From Deuterostichococcus epilithicus (taxonomy: Eukaryota > Chlorophyta > Trebouxiophyceae > Prasiolales > Stichococcaceae): a DNA stretch of 64,000 nt. Below, one piece after another: positions 22,369-34,600 of the stretch. The notes under the pieces are model-generated. The model did not search any database. It worked only from the letters and a program-made list of their open reading frames with translations, and was not told where the DNA came from. The number at the start of each line of letters is the position of its first letter. Within the stretch, counting starts at the first letter, position 1. Location: assembly GCA_033439295.1 (NCBI GenBank), contig JAVTLE010000018.1, positions 186,001 through 250,000 on the forward strand, given 5' to 3'. The position numbers and the translations under genes are program-made.

Positions 22369-23053
22369 CGTCGGGCATGGGAGGGGGGAGGGGCGGACCC
22401 GACCCCCCCACCCCCCCCACCCTGCTACCTTACCCCCTCCGGGTACCTAGAGGGGTTCAGCCAGCAGACAGACCCTCCCCCCTTCACCCCACATGAGGGG
22501 CCCCTCCACCCACCCCGCCGCCGCGGCACCACCATGGGTATCAAGCCCTGCTAGCCATGTCCACNTGGGCGGGCAGCTGACTTGGGGCACCTTCACAGCA
22601 AAGCACACCCCCAAAAGCGCCGTCCGCCAGCCAGACATGCGCCTGTGCTGAGCAGGAAGGTACGTAGTACTGACCCGGTACCTTTCTTCACGAAAGTCAT
22701 TCTTCTTCCTCAATGTCTTTGTCAGGTGAAGAGTCAGGTGTTTGGGTCACTGCGACCTTGCAGCACCTGTTGCTCGCTATCTCGACAGAATAATCCCCTG
22801 TTTCGTAGCCCCTAATTAAGCCTGCTATTCAGCAATTCAGGCCTATTTCTAGCACAGTCAGATTAGCAAGTCACCGCGATGCGGTCCAGCAGTCCTCTCC
22901 TTGGTGCCGCGGCTCCACATCCTGCAACACGGAGTTCGTTTTCTCAGCTTTCTGTACAAGCACGGCTGCCGCGCGTCGGCAGCCGGCAGAGTTGCGGATC
23001 TTGCATGCCCCGAATTACCGTGACCTCTTGTCGGACATTGACAGACAACTGAG
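22369..23053. other. Intergenic interval with G/C homopolymer runs and an undetermined base
   Basis: 22376-22560 is made of long G and C runs (for example seven and nine C in a row), and position 22564 is N. This is a likely sequencing or assembly weak point. The rest is the upstream region of the DUF7164-like gene. Confidence 0.6.
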
Positions 23054-25106
23054 TTGTTCAGGCGCATACAAAAGCGTGCAGCTCTCCGCCCACGTTCTAG
23101 TATGCATGCGCGGCGCCTCAAAGCAAGCCCTGTCAGATCTTGCGGGTCCCGCTTTGCACTTGTCGCCGTCTTTGCGGTCGGCGCGCTGCTTGGGAGTGTG
23201 ATCACTCGCCATACAAGTAGCGTAGACAGCCATGCCGTCGTGACGTCGAAGAGTGGCCCGTCAAGTGGGGAAGATAGCACCGCCTTCCACATTGGAGTCG
23301 TGGTTGCACTAGGGGACCGGCGCTCCTTGGTCCGTCGCATTCAGACCCTGACTGCATAACAGCCTGCAGGGTGCATGATGATACTATCTGCTGATCCAAT
23401 TCAGCAGCACGAACTGGTGAAGTTGCATCGGCGCAGGTGTCGGAGTTTCTGGCGTTCCTGCTGCCGTCATGGCAGCTGGTGGCCCGCACCCCGCGGACAC
23501 CCGGCGCAGCAGTCGTGGACCTGCTGATAGCTTGCGAGGGCGCCTCGTGCGGGATGCTGCCGCCTGAATGCCGCCCGATGGAGGCAGCAACAGCAGCAGG
23601 CGCGCACAACGATGGCATTTTGTTGCGCAGCCTGATGTTGCTGTACAGGCACTGCGAGTAGTAGGGGTGGCACTCCACTTCCTCTGGCCGATGCCAGGCA
23701 TCAAGCGTAGCTGCTTCCCTACTTGTACGCAGGCGGCAAGGGCGCGCTCTTTCCTCACGACCGCGCGCCAAACTGCTGGTGGCACCCGTTGGCACAATCC
23801 AACAGGGATGCGTGGTCAGACTACCTGTTCATGACATCCGTTGCCTTCGTACTGGACTACCCTTTCCCAGACATCATGCCGAGGTGAGGCAGTCAGAGGA
23901 GAGTGAATGCATCGCCACAATCAATTATTTTGTATCTGTTCGCTGCCATCTGGCCTGCGGCGCCAATTACAATGCAACGGCGGAGATTTGCTGCGTGCAG
24001 ATACGACCTGATTTTGCGCACAGACCAGGATGCATTCCTACCTCTGGGCATTCTCACAACACGGCCCAAGAGGCGTGCAGCCTTCGGGACTGTGAGGCAT
24101 ACCAGCGATTTTGGGCGGCCGCGGTTGCGGCAGATTGCCACGAAACTGGGCCTGAAGCACAGGGGTATCCTCGACATCTGTTCAGGCTGGCTGGCGCCGC
24201 CAGCGCTGACGTACGAAATGGCGAATCTGACGGCGGTCGTCGCAAGGCAAGCGCTACCCCTGCTGCGACGTTTGTGTCCATGATGGAGAGTGCGGGGACG
24301 CTCCTGAGCTTCTGCAGCCTCTCGATGGCTGCAGCATCGCGGAGGCTCCGCACCATCTTGAGACGGAACTGCGTCATTTGTGCATGCAGGCACATGCTGG
24401 ACAATGAATTCGGCCCAACTCGCGAGGGGCTGGAGAAATTTCCGCCTGAAGGAGAGTGGCCGACCTGGTGCGCTTTGTCTGATGGGCAACATCACGAAAA
24501 GACGATGGAGTCGCATCGCTTGCTTGATCCCTAGATGCTCGCCTAACAGTCCAGACCACATTGGCTTGTTGCTTTCGTGATCAGACCTATATCTGAGAAG
24601 ATGATTTGCGCACAGGTGGCGCGGCATTACCAGTCTTTATGCTGCGGAGATCGCGATCAATCATATAATACCCGATCTGGACGACTCGTACTTGGACCCC
24701 CGCATTGATGTGGAGACAGAGTCGGAGGAACCTGTGCGCAACATGATGCACATCCACGCAAGTCACTCACGCATTTACTTCGACAAGTGGGTGTTCCATG
24801 AAAGGTGACAGGCGCAGTTGCATGGAGATGCGATGTGTCGCCGTGTCTCTGCAGCAACCTATCTTGGCCATGCAACCACAGAAGCACAGGAAGTGAATAT
24901 TGTTTTTGCATGTGCCATGCAGCATTGGCCGGCACACAGATTGGAATAGTACCACAGCATGGGCGGCCTCCGGCATGCAGGCGCCAGCAACGCCCGTGCC
25001 TGCCACCTTTCCACCGCTTCACGACGGCATGTCCGCGCGAGACTTTGCGGCAGCCATCACGGGGATGTCAGTGCAGATCGCCGTCCACGTTCTGGAGCTA
25101 GTGTGA
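23054..25106 (+). CDS. DUF7164-like type II membrane protein (putative glycosyltransferase)
   Basis: Supported exons: 23054-23329 (signal anchor FALVAVFAVGALLGSVI), 23437 onward, 23733-23883, 24001-24246, 24390-24467, 24616-24804 and 24923-25106. From 23733 all joints are in phase. They read SVAFVLDYPFPDIMPRYDLI across the joint, then LRTDQDAFLP, a DxD-like element as in GT-A enzymes, then WRGITSLYAAEIAINHI. This resembles the DUF7164 domain found in algae; I assign it from memory of the family pattern. The intron at 24247-24389 is GC-AG with a consensus donor (AAG|GCAAGC). The part between ~23590 and 23732 does not join cleanly: the exon runs into stops at 23659-23664. The exon 1 donor (TTG|GTCCGT) is weak. 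A glycosyltransferase role is inferred. Confidence 0.65.
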
Positions 25107-25818
25107 AGGACTCGAGACCAGCGGCGGGAGGTTGGGATGGGGAAGCACACCGCAGTGGAAGTGGGCGCCAAAGGCCACCCATCATGGAGGCAGAGCCAGC
25201 TCTGCAAGCTGGACGTGAAGCTGCCCCACTTGACGTGATGATCCCGGAAGGTGCCCGGAGTACGTTCTGGGAAGGTGTCTCGGCCGCAGCCGTCTTGCGA
25301 AAAGGGGGTAGGGGCAAGATCCGGATCCTGTACCTTCAAGGTACTCATGACTTACACTCACTTGTGCACTCATCGTGAGGTTGATGACCGAACTCCTGAT
25401 ATGAACCGAAGACTGGTTGTGCTTGATTTGGATGTTGGATGCAGTTCGTGATCGCAAATTCGAACACTGTAATGCTGATTCGAGTAATTGATGTACGCCG
25501 CCCTTGATATTGATTCCAGTGGACAACACTGCCGGGCTGTTTCACACTGCACACCATTTCATAATTTGTACCTCACAAAGGCCGTGAAGGGCTACAATGC
25601 GATTGACACGTCCACCTTGTGGCAAGCATGGGCACTGGAAGTAGGCCAGTCATCTCTCGACAGCTCCACGCACCCTACAGTCTGCCGCGCTGCCTGAGAG
25701 CCTGCCCATGCCTACTGCAACACTGCTTGAGAGTTTCCCACACCGCCGCCCGTCGTCTGCATGCCGCTTTACATGTCCAATTGAGGCGAATTGGCAGGTG
25801 TGCATAGCCAATTGCGGA
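25107..25818. other. Convergent intergenic interval
   Basis: 3' flanks of the DUF7164-like gene and the golgin. TGTAA on plus near 25466; TGTAA on minus at 25769-25773. No gene supported. Confidence 0.45.
25769..25773 (-). terminator. TGTAA polyadenylation signal of the golgin gene
   Basis: 46-50 nt after the golgin stop codon on the minus strand. Confidence 0.45.
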
Positions 25819-28800
25819 TCACTGTCTCTGAAGCCTGGAGTCTGCGACAGCCGCCTCCGACACGGCCGGTGTGGCCACCGCTGCGCCGCCGCCGGCCGCG
25901 GCAGCGCTGCCGGCCGCAGTGTCGCCGGCGCTGCCACTCACAGCTCCCGCCGCGGGAACTCCCCTCAACGCTGGAGGCCCCGCCGCCGCCGCCGCCGCTG
26001 CGGCACGCGCCTCGGCGGCGCGCGCCTCGGCTAGCTGCGCCACGACAGTCTCGAGGGCGCCGCGGAACACGGCCCGCATGTCCGCGATGTCCGCCTCCAA
26101 GGCTGTGATGCGTTCCGTGCGCTCCCCCAGCGCCTCCAAGCACAGCCCCAGCCGCCGCCGCTGCTCCTGCACGGCGTATGGCACTCCTGGTGTCTTGCGC
26201 AGCCCAGACATGCTGCGCCTACTGCCACAAGTTTCCGTCTGGGCCCCCCGCAATCACCGTGGCTCCGGCAGCAGGCCTGCGGTGGATCTCGCAAAAGACG
26301 ATGCTCGCCAGGCACAGAAAGCATCCACCGCGATACGTCAGCCTCTGCCCTTCAGGACCCGCTGGACGAGCGCAGCATGTGCTGCGTGACGCTGCGCGCG
26401 TCCGCTTGACATCGCACCTGCAGCTCCCGCCGCAGGTCGGTTGCTGCCGCCGCATCACGCGCCGCCTCAGCCTCGCGCGCCGCCGCGGACAGCGCCTCCT
26501 CCTGAAGCGCTGCTCGCTCCGCTTCTGTGCGCCGCACCTGTGGCAGGGGGTTCCCCGAGGCCTTGGTCGGAGGGCTCTACAACTTTGTAGAGCAGATCTT
26601 CAGAGAAGCAGAGCAGGTCGATGGAGGATATTCCTTGTAGAGCAGAGCAGAGCAGGGCAATGGAGGACAAGCCGCAGTTGCAGCCGCGCGCCTCTGCAAC
26701 CGGGGGCGGCGACATGAGAGGGGCGAGGCTGACGGAATGATGCAAGTCCGATGGCTCGCAGGCGCACCTGCTGTTCTAGCAGCGCGATGCGCTTCTCTGC
26801 TGCTGAGCCGCTGGTGGGTGCCGCAGCTGATGGGCGTCGGCTGCCGCCGCTGCCGTGCCCCGGCGGCGCCATGAGCGATGACACCCAGTCGCCCAGCTCG
26901 TCGCGTTCTGTGCTTGGACACCGCTGTACGTCAGTCGACTCGGGAGCACACACAATAACGTCTGCAGGACCACCCACATCACACGATCTGCTGCCCCAGC
27001 GACCCACGAAGCAAGGCAGGCCGGCCGCCCGGCACTCTGACCACCCAGTGCAGAGGGGTGACCCACCGGCAGAAGGATGCGACCGTAGTCGTGCTGCACA
27101 GCCAAAAGGTGGATGCGTGCTTGGCGCTCTGTGCTGCGACAGCGCGCTCACCTGCGGCACCGTCTTGCTGCGGGGCAGCTGGGGCCTGCCATAGCTCGTC
27201 TGCTGGTTCTGCAGCCCCTGCATGCTGCGCTCGGCTGCCGTTTTCGAGAAGCTCATGCGGGGCTGCGCCGCGTGTCCTAGCAGCGGCGGAGCCCGCCCCC
27301 GCTGTCTGTGCCTCGGCCAGCTGACGCTGCAGCCGCTCGCTGGCGGCGGCCAGCGCACGTCCCTGCGCATGCACTTGGGGGCCGCGTCTGGGGCGTCCGA
27401 TCAGACTGTCGTGTTTTGCATCGTCATGTCTCGTAGCTTTGTTGCCCGAGCTTCGTGCCAGGACAGCTGAACGCGGGTAGTTATGGTTCTGCCGCATGCG
27501 AAACCATGTGTCACGTGTGTGCATCCGACCTGGAGCTGCTGGCCTCCGAGAGGGTTTAGGGATTAGGGGCCTGCAGGCAGCTCACCCGGTCCTCGGCAGC
27601 CCACAGCTGCTCCCGCCAATCCCTGGCCGCCGAGGTCGCGACGCGCTCCGCCTTTTGAGCGGCCGCCTGAACGGAAGCCAGCTCATCCGCCAACGCTGCC
27701 GCCCGCGCCTCAGCGGCAGACGCCCTGTGAAGGGGTAGGCATCTGCCCGTGAGCCAGCCGACAAGGCGCAGCAGTCGAACAGCACCGCCAGACGAGGAGG
27801 CCATGCAGGAGGACCGGTGCCCTCTGCTGCAGGCAGCATGCTGCTGCTCCCGCCAATCCCTGGCCGCTGAGCCGCCATTGTCGGTCACATAAGGCCTTGC
27901 GCGAAATCGCGTAGCTTGCGACACCCACCTAATTCTGCCCTGCTCCATGCTGGGCGGATGCATCAACACGTGAGATGCGCCGGCACACCTGCGGCGCTCG
28001 GCCTCCAGGCTGCCATGGGCTTCTGCGGCCCGCCGCGCCGCNGCCGCCGCCTCCGCCCGCGCCGCCCCGGCTGCCGCCTCGACGGCGCCGCATCGGGCGG
28101 CACCAGCGCGTTCCTCCGCCGTAGCCTTGACTGCAGCAGCCTCGACGTCCGACAGCCGTGCCGCCAGCCGGGCCTCCGCCTCGGACGCCGCCCGCTGCTG
28201 AGCCTTGGCGGCCGCCGACATCGCCTCGATCTGCCTGCAGTGCACAGCCGCTGTGGTGCTGTTTCGTTCCACAGATCGGATGCCGAGTGGGGAGGACACG
28301 CGCAAGTCGAAGTGCAGCCCAGTGCTTCTGCCACTACAGCGGCGGGGGCCACATCGACAGGCTTCAGTGCCCGGCATTCGTTGCAGTGCCTGCCATGTGG
28401 CACATGGAGCCACAAGGTGCTCCTGTTGCTCCCACCACAGCTTGTGAACAGCCATCAGGCAGTGTCAAAGTAGAAGGATTCACTTTTCAACTCGAGATCT
28501 ATCTTGCACCTGAGCAGCGGGCGGGTAGACTCCGACGCCGACGCCGCCGCCTCGGAGAGCGCCGCCTCGGCATCGCGGGCGCGCGCTTCAGCATTCGTAG
28601 CCTCTCGCCGCAGCCGCGCCTCGCTCGCCTCAGCGCCCGCCGCCGCCGCCTCCAGCTGCTCCTGCAGCTCCTGCGCGGACACGGTCGCTGGCGGCAGCTG
28701 AGCACCGGTGTCAACACTGGCGGGTGAGCGGATTGACGTCCTGCTGGGGACATTCGGATTTCACGTGCCATCCTGACAGGGAAATGGGGAGGTCGCTGGG

Positions 28801-31046
28801 GAGGCGGGGGGAGATGTGTGCAGCGCAGGGTTGCGTGCTCTGGCAGTGCAGGCCCGGGCGCGAGGCGGCAGAGGGGGCGTCGGCACCTGCAGGCTGGCCG
28901 ACAGCTCCGCCTCACGTTGCCGCGCCGCTTGCAGCGCCTGCTCATCGCCCCTGCGCCCAGCTCCATAGCTCTGAAACCGATATCGAACACGTGCGGGGTG
29001 CGCAAACACGTGGAGTTGATCTGTTACGCAATTCCGCCCCCGACCCATGATGGGGAGGACCCGATTCGGATCTCTGACGATGGGTTCAGGCTAGGATTCA
29101 GGCACCGCCGAGCACACGTGCAGCGACCCGCCTGGCGCTCGAGGCGGAGGCGACGGCCTCATCGGCGGCGCGCCGCGCGGCGGCGACCTCCCGCCGCGCC
29201 TGCGCACGCTGCTCCGCGAGCTGCGCCTCCAGCGCCTGGACCCCCTCCGCGGCGCGCGCCGCGGCGGCCGCCGCAGCCTCCTGCTCAGCGGCCACCTGGG
29301 CGCGGCGGGAACGGCGTGAATGCACGTTCAGCCGCCCTGCCCGGGTCGTGCAGTGCCTGCTTGCCGGTCTGGGAGCAGGCATCAGCCCACGGCGCTGGTG
29401 GACAGAAGCACCAGAACGGCGCCTGTGCCCCGCGTGACCGGCGACCCTCCGAGAGCCGCGCGCGGGGCCCCGCCCCCGCTCGCACACGGTGGCTGCCCAC
29501 CGATGCCTCACCCCATCGCTGCTCCCGAACGCTTCCGCGCCATGGCCACAGCGAGCGCAGCGCCCACTTGCTGCGCCCCAGCCCCGCATGTTGCGTTCCG
29601 ACTGCTCATTTCGCGCACATGCAAAGTGAGGGCGCGCACACCTGGGCCTCCAGCGCCCCGGAGCGCTGCGCCAGGCGGTCCAGCTCGGCGTCGGAATGGC
29701 GGGCGGAGGCGCGCGCCCGCCGCAGCGCCGCCTCCAGCTCCCCGTTCTTCCGCGCCAGCGCCTCCCCCTCGGCCTGCGGGCGCAGCGCCGCGGTCAGCGC
29801 CCTGAGCGCCCACCGTGCTGTCCTGGTCCGAGATCCTCCCGCCCGACGCGCGGGGTGACGCAGCCGCACTGGCCTGGGCATTGCACGATGCCAGGGCGCC
29901 CTTGTGCGCACCACCCTGAGGTGCAGGGCAGCAATCAAGGCCCGGTGCCAGCACACATTGCAGCCGGCAGCAGCGTGCCGCTGCTCTGTGGGCACCGCCG
30001 GCTGGTGTGTTGGGCCCCGTGCAGCCAGCCTTTCTTGCTTGTTTGTTCTTTTCCAGCCCCGCACCCCTGCGCCCGCACCTGCAGCGCCGCCACCAGGGCC
30101 TGGCTCTCGGCAAGCCGGCCGGCCGAGTTGTCGGTGCCCCGCGCCGCAGCGCTGGCGGCGCCGCGCAGACCGTCCCGCTCCTCCTGCGCACAGCGGCTCG
30201 CACAGGCGGGGTTTGCAACAGTTTGCATTGCTGCAGCAGGCCTCAAACTCCTTTGCGTCCTCAGCAGATGGTGAGGCGGTCTTCTGCGCACGTCCGCCCC
30301 CTGTCCTGAGCGCCCGTCATGCTGCAGGCGTGGCCGCCGCCTGTGCGCGGCCCACTGTCCGGTGACCGCGCACAGCAGCCCAGCAATGGCTGCATCACGC
30401 GGCCGCGGGGGGCCGCTAACACCTACCTTGAGCTGCGCAACGGCGCGGTCCGCGGCGCCCAGGCGGCGCTGAAACTCCTCCTGCAACTCCGCCAGCTCCG
30501 CCGCGCCGCCATGCGATGCCTCCTGTCGAGTTGCAGGACAGGATGCGCGTCAGCGCGGCGGCATAACGTCGCAGTCGCTGAGCCGTCCTCGGGCTGCTGC
30601 CGAGGCATTGGTGGGCCTTGGCACGTGGACCATGTGTGACCGGTAATGCACACTTCCGCCTGCAGTCGGGGGGCGACTCAGGCCAGCATGCTGGTCGTGG
30701 CGCTCCTGATGAAAGCGTGACAGGGCACTGACAGCGCGGCACGGCAGGTGCGAGATGGCTCGCGGGGCACGGGCAGCGGAAGGGCGCACCGCTCGGAGCG
30801 TGTCGTTCTCCTTTTGCAGTGCGCCATTGATCACGGTGAGCGTGGCAACCTTGCCCTCCAGCTGCTGGACCCTGCACCAAGCGGCAGTGTCGCCGCTGAG
30901 CGGCAGTGCCACCGTCCAGTGATGGTCGTGCGCAGGGCCATGGCAACCAAGGACGCAATCAAGCTCGAAAGCGTGACGATGGCAAGCACGTTTGTGCATC
31001 CAGCAACTCGCCTCTTCTTGAGGCTCTGGTCCTGTGCGCCAGCCAT
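25819..31046 (-). CDS. TMF-like golgin (Golgi coiled-coil tether)
   Basis: A chain of coiled-coil exons runs from 31046 down to 25819, most joined in phase. The first is 31046-31012 (MAGAQDQSLKK), joined by a GC-AG intron (AGAG|GCGAGT) to 30871-30790 (VQQLEGKVATLTVINGALQK). Later exons lie near 30510-30428, 30185-30070, 29785-29643, 29300-29105, 28980-28890, 28700-28490, 28240-27990, 27730-27580, 27370-27130, 26850-26775, 26537-26398 and 26175-25819. The last encodes LEALGERTERITALEADIAD, like the C-terminal Rab-binding region of TMF1 and plant golgin GC5, then an Ala/Gly-rich tail. TMF proteins tether vesicles at the Golgi. The known N-terminal half of TMF is missing, so the start may be further upstream. 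Position 28042 is N. Confidence 0.72.
27601..27876 (-). repeat. Duplicated golgin exon fragment in the adjacent intron
   Basis: The 3' part of a golgin exon (27601-27637) and an intronic segment (27840-27876) share CAGCTGCTCCCGCCAATCCC (plus strand; CTGCTG in one copy) and the following TGGCCGC. The copies are 239 bp apart in direct orientation. Confidence 0.8.
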
Positions 31047-31663
31047 GGCCTGGCGCTACGGCGCCAAGTCAAGCTGCTGTGCAGGCTGTGCGGTCGAGCC
31101 GATTACCAGCCCGCAGTCTCAGTGCCGTAAACAATCCCTCATACTCACGTTGTTGGCTGCACAACGGTCCAAACGAAGTAGGTGCGATACCTTTCGCAGA
31201 GATCAACCAGAGATCAACTCGAAAGCTTGCCATGGGTTGACAAACTTGCAGCCTTCAGATGATGACATATGGGACTATAGGACGAAGGGCACTACGAGAA
31301 CGTGAATTCACCAAGACTTTGCAGTGTGCAAGCTGACCAGAAGGTTACTGAGATCGCAGGTCCAACATGTATCAAGCGCATGCGGAAGGCGGTGACCCTG
31401 GACCAATAAGAGAAGGCTATGTGAACAGAAACGTGAGGACAGCGCGGTGTAAGGTATGATCTTCGGTGGCTTGCATCAGTACCGTGCTGTTGCAGGTCTT
31501 CGCAGTGCAGGGTGGGTGGAGTCACGGAGTCAGCAGCGGCATGGCATGATCAGCCTTGGTGCAGTGCTGCTGGGGTGCCTCACGGCTTGCGATGTTCTCA
31601 CGCTTCAAGCGCCGATCAGAGTGTTACAGCACTTTGACCTGCCAGCAGAGCATCTCACAGGCA
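31047..31663. other. Intergenic interval between eIF2 gamma and golgin
   Basis: 617 bp; eIF2 gamma 3' UTR with TGTAA at 31624-31628 (minus) and the presumed golgin promoter. No gene supported. Confidence 0.45.
31624..31628 (-). terminator. TGTAA polyadenylation signal of eIF2 gamma
   Basis: Minus strand GCTGTAACAC, 36-40 nt after the stop codon at 31664-31666. Confidence 0.55.
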
Positions 31664-34600
31664 TCATGGTCGCCCTGGCATCGATATACTGAGGCCCTGC
31701 GCCGAACACAACGTATGACTTCAAATGTGACTCTGAAGCGCTCAATCTGAATCGCAGGATTGAACACACCTTTGCGCACGCATGCTGCAGGAGGGGTTGC
31801 AACATACACAAAGGGGCGCCCTACCTTTTGTATCTGCCCCCATCCGATCAGCCGCCAGTGCTTCTCAACGCGCCGGCTGAGCGCAATCTTCTCCCCCTCC
31901 TTGGTGCACACCGGCGAGGTCAGTTGCAGCTTCGCCAGATCGCCCTTCACCTGCAGGCGCGACACCGGAGCAGTGCATGAAGTTGAGCGTCACTTTCAAA
32001 CACCGATCAGCAGACTGCCAGCCGCAGAGCATGAAAATCATGCACATGCCCGCAGGGCGCATCGCGGCACAGGCAGCCAGCTGCAGTGCCACCGATCACA
32101 GACGACTCGACTTCGAGAACTGGCGAATCTCCTGAGGGGCGCGCACCGCGAGGACCTTGGCGCCGGTGCACATGGAGCCGATGTTGAGCATGAGCACCTC
32201 CGACTTGCTCAGCTTTGTCACCTTGCCCTGCTTCTCGCCGCTCTGCGCGCACATGTTGGGCAAAACGTCAGACGACAGGCGCTTTTCGAATGCCGCAGCA
32301 CTGCGGCAAAAGGCCTCCGGGACCCCTGGCCACATTCCGCAGCACGCCGGACCCAACGAAGCCGCGAAACTTCGCCGAGCCGCAGAGGCACACCCCGTGG
32401 CACAGGTGTTCCCAGAGGCTGCCGCACGGCGAGTGTCCCAGGCAGCATCCAGGTCGCAGGGTCCCTGCAGGGTGCATGCCCCCAAGACACGCAGGGCCGC
32501 TCTTCGCCGCACCGTGGTGCGCACGCCCAGCAGGCGGCGCAGGAGGAAGAAGTTGATTTCCAGCTCTGTGAAGACGTCCGGCAGCTGCCCCACCTCCCCC
32601 AGCACCTGCCCCACCAGCCTGTCCGCCCGCGTCAGCGTCGGGTCCACCTGCGCCACGCGAATAATATATACGTTCCCCGCGATGGTGGAATCCAGCGCCC
32701 TGCGAATGGCATGCTGCAGCGGGACGTCGTTGTGCAGATGCGTGACAGCCAGCGCGTCCCAGCGCCTGCTCCAGCAGGGCTGCATCAGCCAGGTCGGGTC
32801 CAGCTGCGCGTCATGGTTTGGTCGTGGCCGGGGAGGCGGCCGGGCACAGCCTCCTGAGCGTACTGTGATGTCGGTCCCCCGGATCACATCCAGCATGCGC
32901 CAGCTGAGAATGGCGCCCTCTGCCGATGCCCGGAAGGATGCCAGAGGCCGTGCGCCGCAGCGCGGGTGTGGCAAACGCTCCCCAGACTGCTGCTGGCAAC
33001 GAAGCAGTGCGCACCGTCATGCCGACGCCGATGAGGCCGCCGGGGACCGCAAACTGCAACGTGTTGTCCTCGGCCTTGAGGGACACGATGCGGGAGTAGA
33101 TGGGCAGGCAGGCGGCACGCCCCTCCGCATCCTTCGTCACGATGCCCGGCCGCACCTCCACCTCCTGCCCCATCTTCAGCACGCCCTGCGGTGACGAGGG
33201 AAATCGAAAGCATAGAGTACACTGCTGAGGTGCTGGTCCCTTCGCATCTTTCGCTGCGATGCCGGGCCGCACATCCACCTCTGCCCTGTCTTCAGCACAC
33301 CCTGCAGTGACGAGTGGAGATCGAAAGCGTTGAGAGGGCTGAGGTCCTGGTCCGTCCGCATGTTGTGTCACGGTGCCGGGCCGCGCGTCCTCCTGCCCCC
33401 AACTTCAGCAGGCCGTGCGGGAAGCACTGCGTTACCGGCGTCAGGGATTGGGGATGGCTGGCAGGAGCGCGCAGGGCCTGCACACCATGACAGGCTGCTG
33501 GCCCCCAATGTTCCGCTCGCCCTGCGCGGCCAGGAGAGCACGTCTGTGTTGCGACGGCGCCTAGCGGCGTTGCCAACGTGTGTCCGCCTTGCGACAGGTT
33601 TCTGCCTTTCACGTCTGTTCTGACACGTGGGTTATGCCTTGCCTGTCTTTCTCAGCAGCCTATCATCATGCAGTGGTGCCATATCGTTGTGTCAGCATGA
33701 CGCGCTTCCACAGTGTGCGGCAGCGAGGCCGCCAGCAGAGGCCGCCCGGCAGCTCGTGGTCCCGCCACACGGCAAACTGCAGGCCAGCAACTCCAGAGCG
33801 GCTCGACCAACAACTTCTGCAGTGGTGCAGAGGGTTTGGTGCTCACCTGCAGGATGGAGCCGCCGGCGACGCCGCCCTGCAGCTCCTCCACCTCTGAGCC
33901 CGGCTTGTTGACATCAAAGGAGCGAATGACGATCATCTGCGGCGGCGACGTGAAGTCCCTGCACAAGAGCAGGCCAGGACAGTGGGTGTGCTGCTCGTGG
34001 CAGCGATGCCCGGGCCCCTGGCAGGCGACTCTGATGAGTTGCTGCAGCGACTGCAGTGAGTGAGCAAATCGGCGATGCGACGGCAACTCAGGTTGCAAAT
34101 CAGGTTGCAAATCAGCATCGAGAGGAGTAGCTGGCAGAAGACGCAGGTGGTTTTCCTCACGGGCCAAAGAACGAATCGAGGAACCAGCCTACCGCACGGG
34201 CACCGGGATCTTCTTGACGATGTACTCGCACACGGCATCGATGTTGTACTTGAGCTGCGCGGAGATGGGCACCACCGGCGCGCCCTCTGCGATGGTGCCC
34301 TGTGCAGAAGGTAGGTCAAAATCAATGTCGTTTCTCATGCACAACGAGTCAGGTCCAGGCAAGCAGCAAGCCCACACCTCTCGAATGTTCAAGTTTTTTC
34401 AAGCTCGCTCCTCTCGAGGGTTCAAGGTCTTTCATGCTCAAGAAGATGAGGGCGGAATGCAACGATCCAGCAAGCCGCACCTGGATGAACGCCTGAATGG
34501 CGTCGTGCTGATTGGTGGCCTTCGCCTCATCGATGAGGTCGATCTTGTTCTGCAGGATGATGATGTGCTTCAGCTGCATGATCTCCACCGCCGCAAGGTG

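Noticed and set aside
28818-29858. 346-codon plus-strand ORF
   Set aside because: Antisense to the golgin coiled-coil exons; composition is that of a shadow frame.
31760-33194. Plus-strand ORFs of 345 and 365 codons
   Set aside because: Antisense to eIF2 gamma exons with in-phase splice joints; Arg/Ala/His-rich shadow translation.
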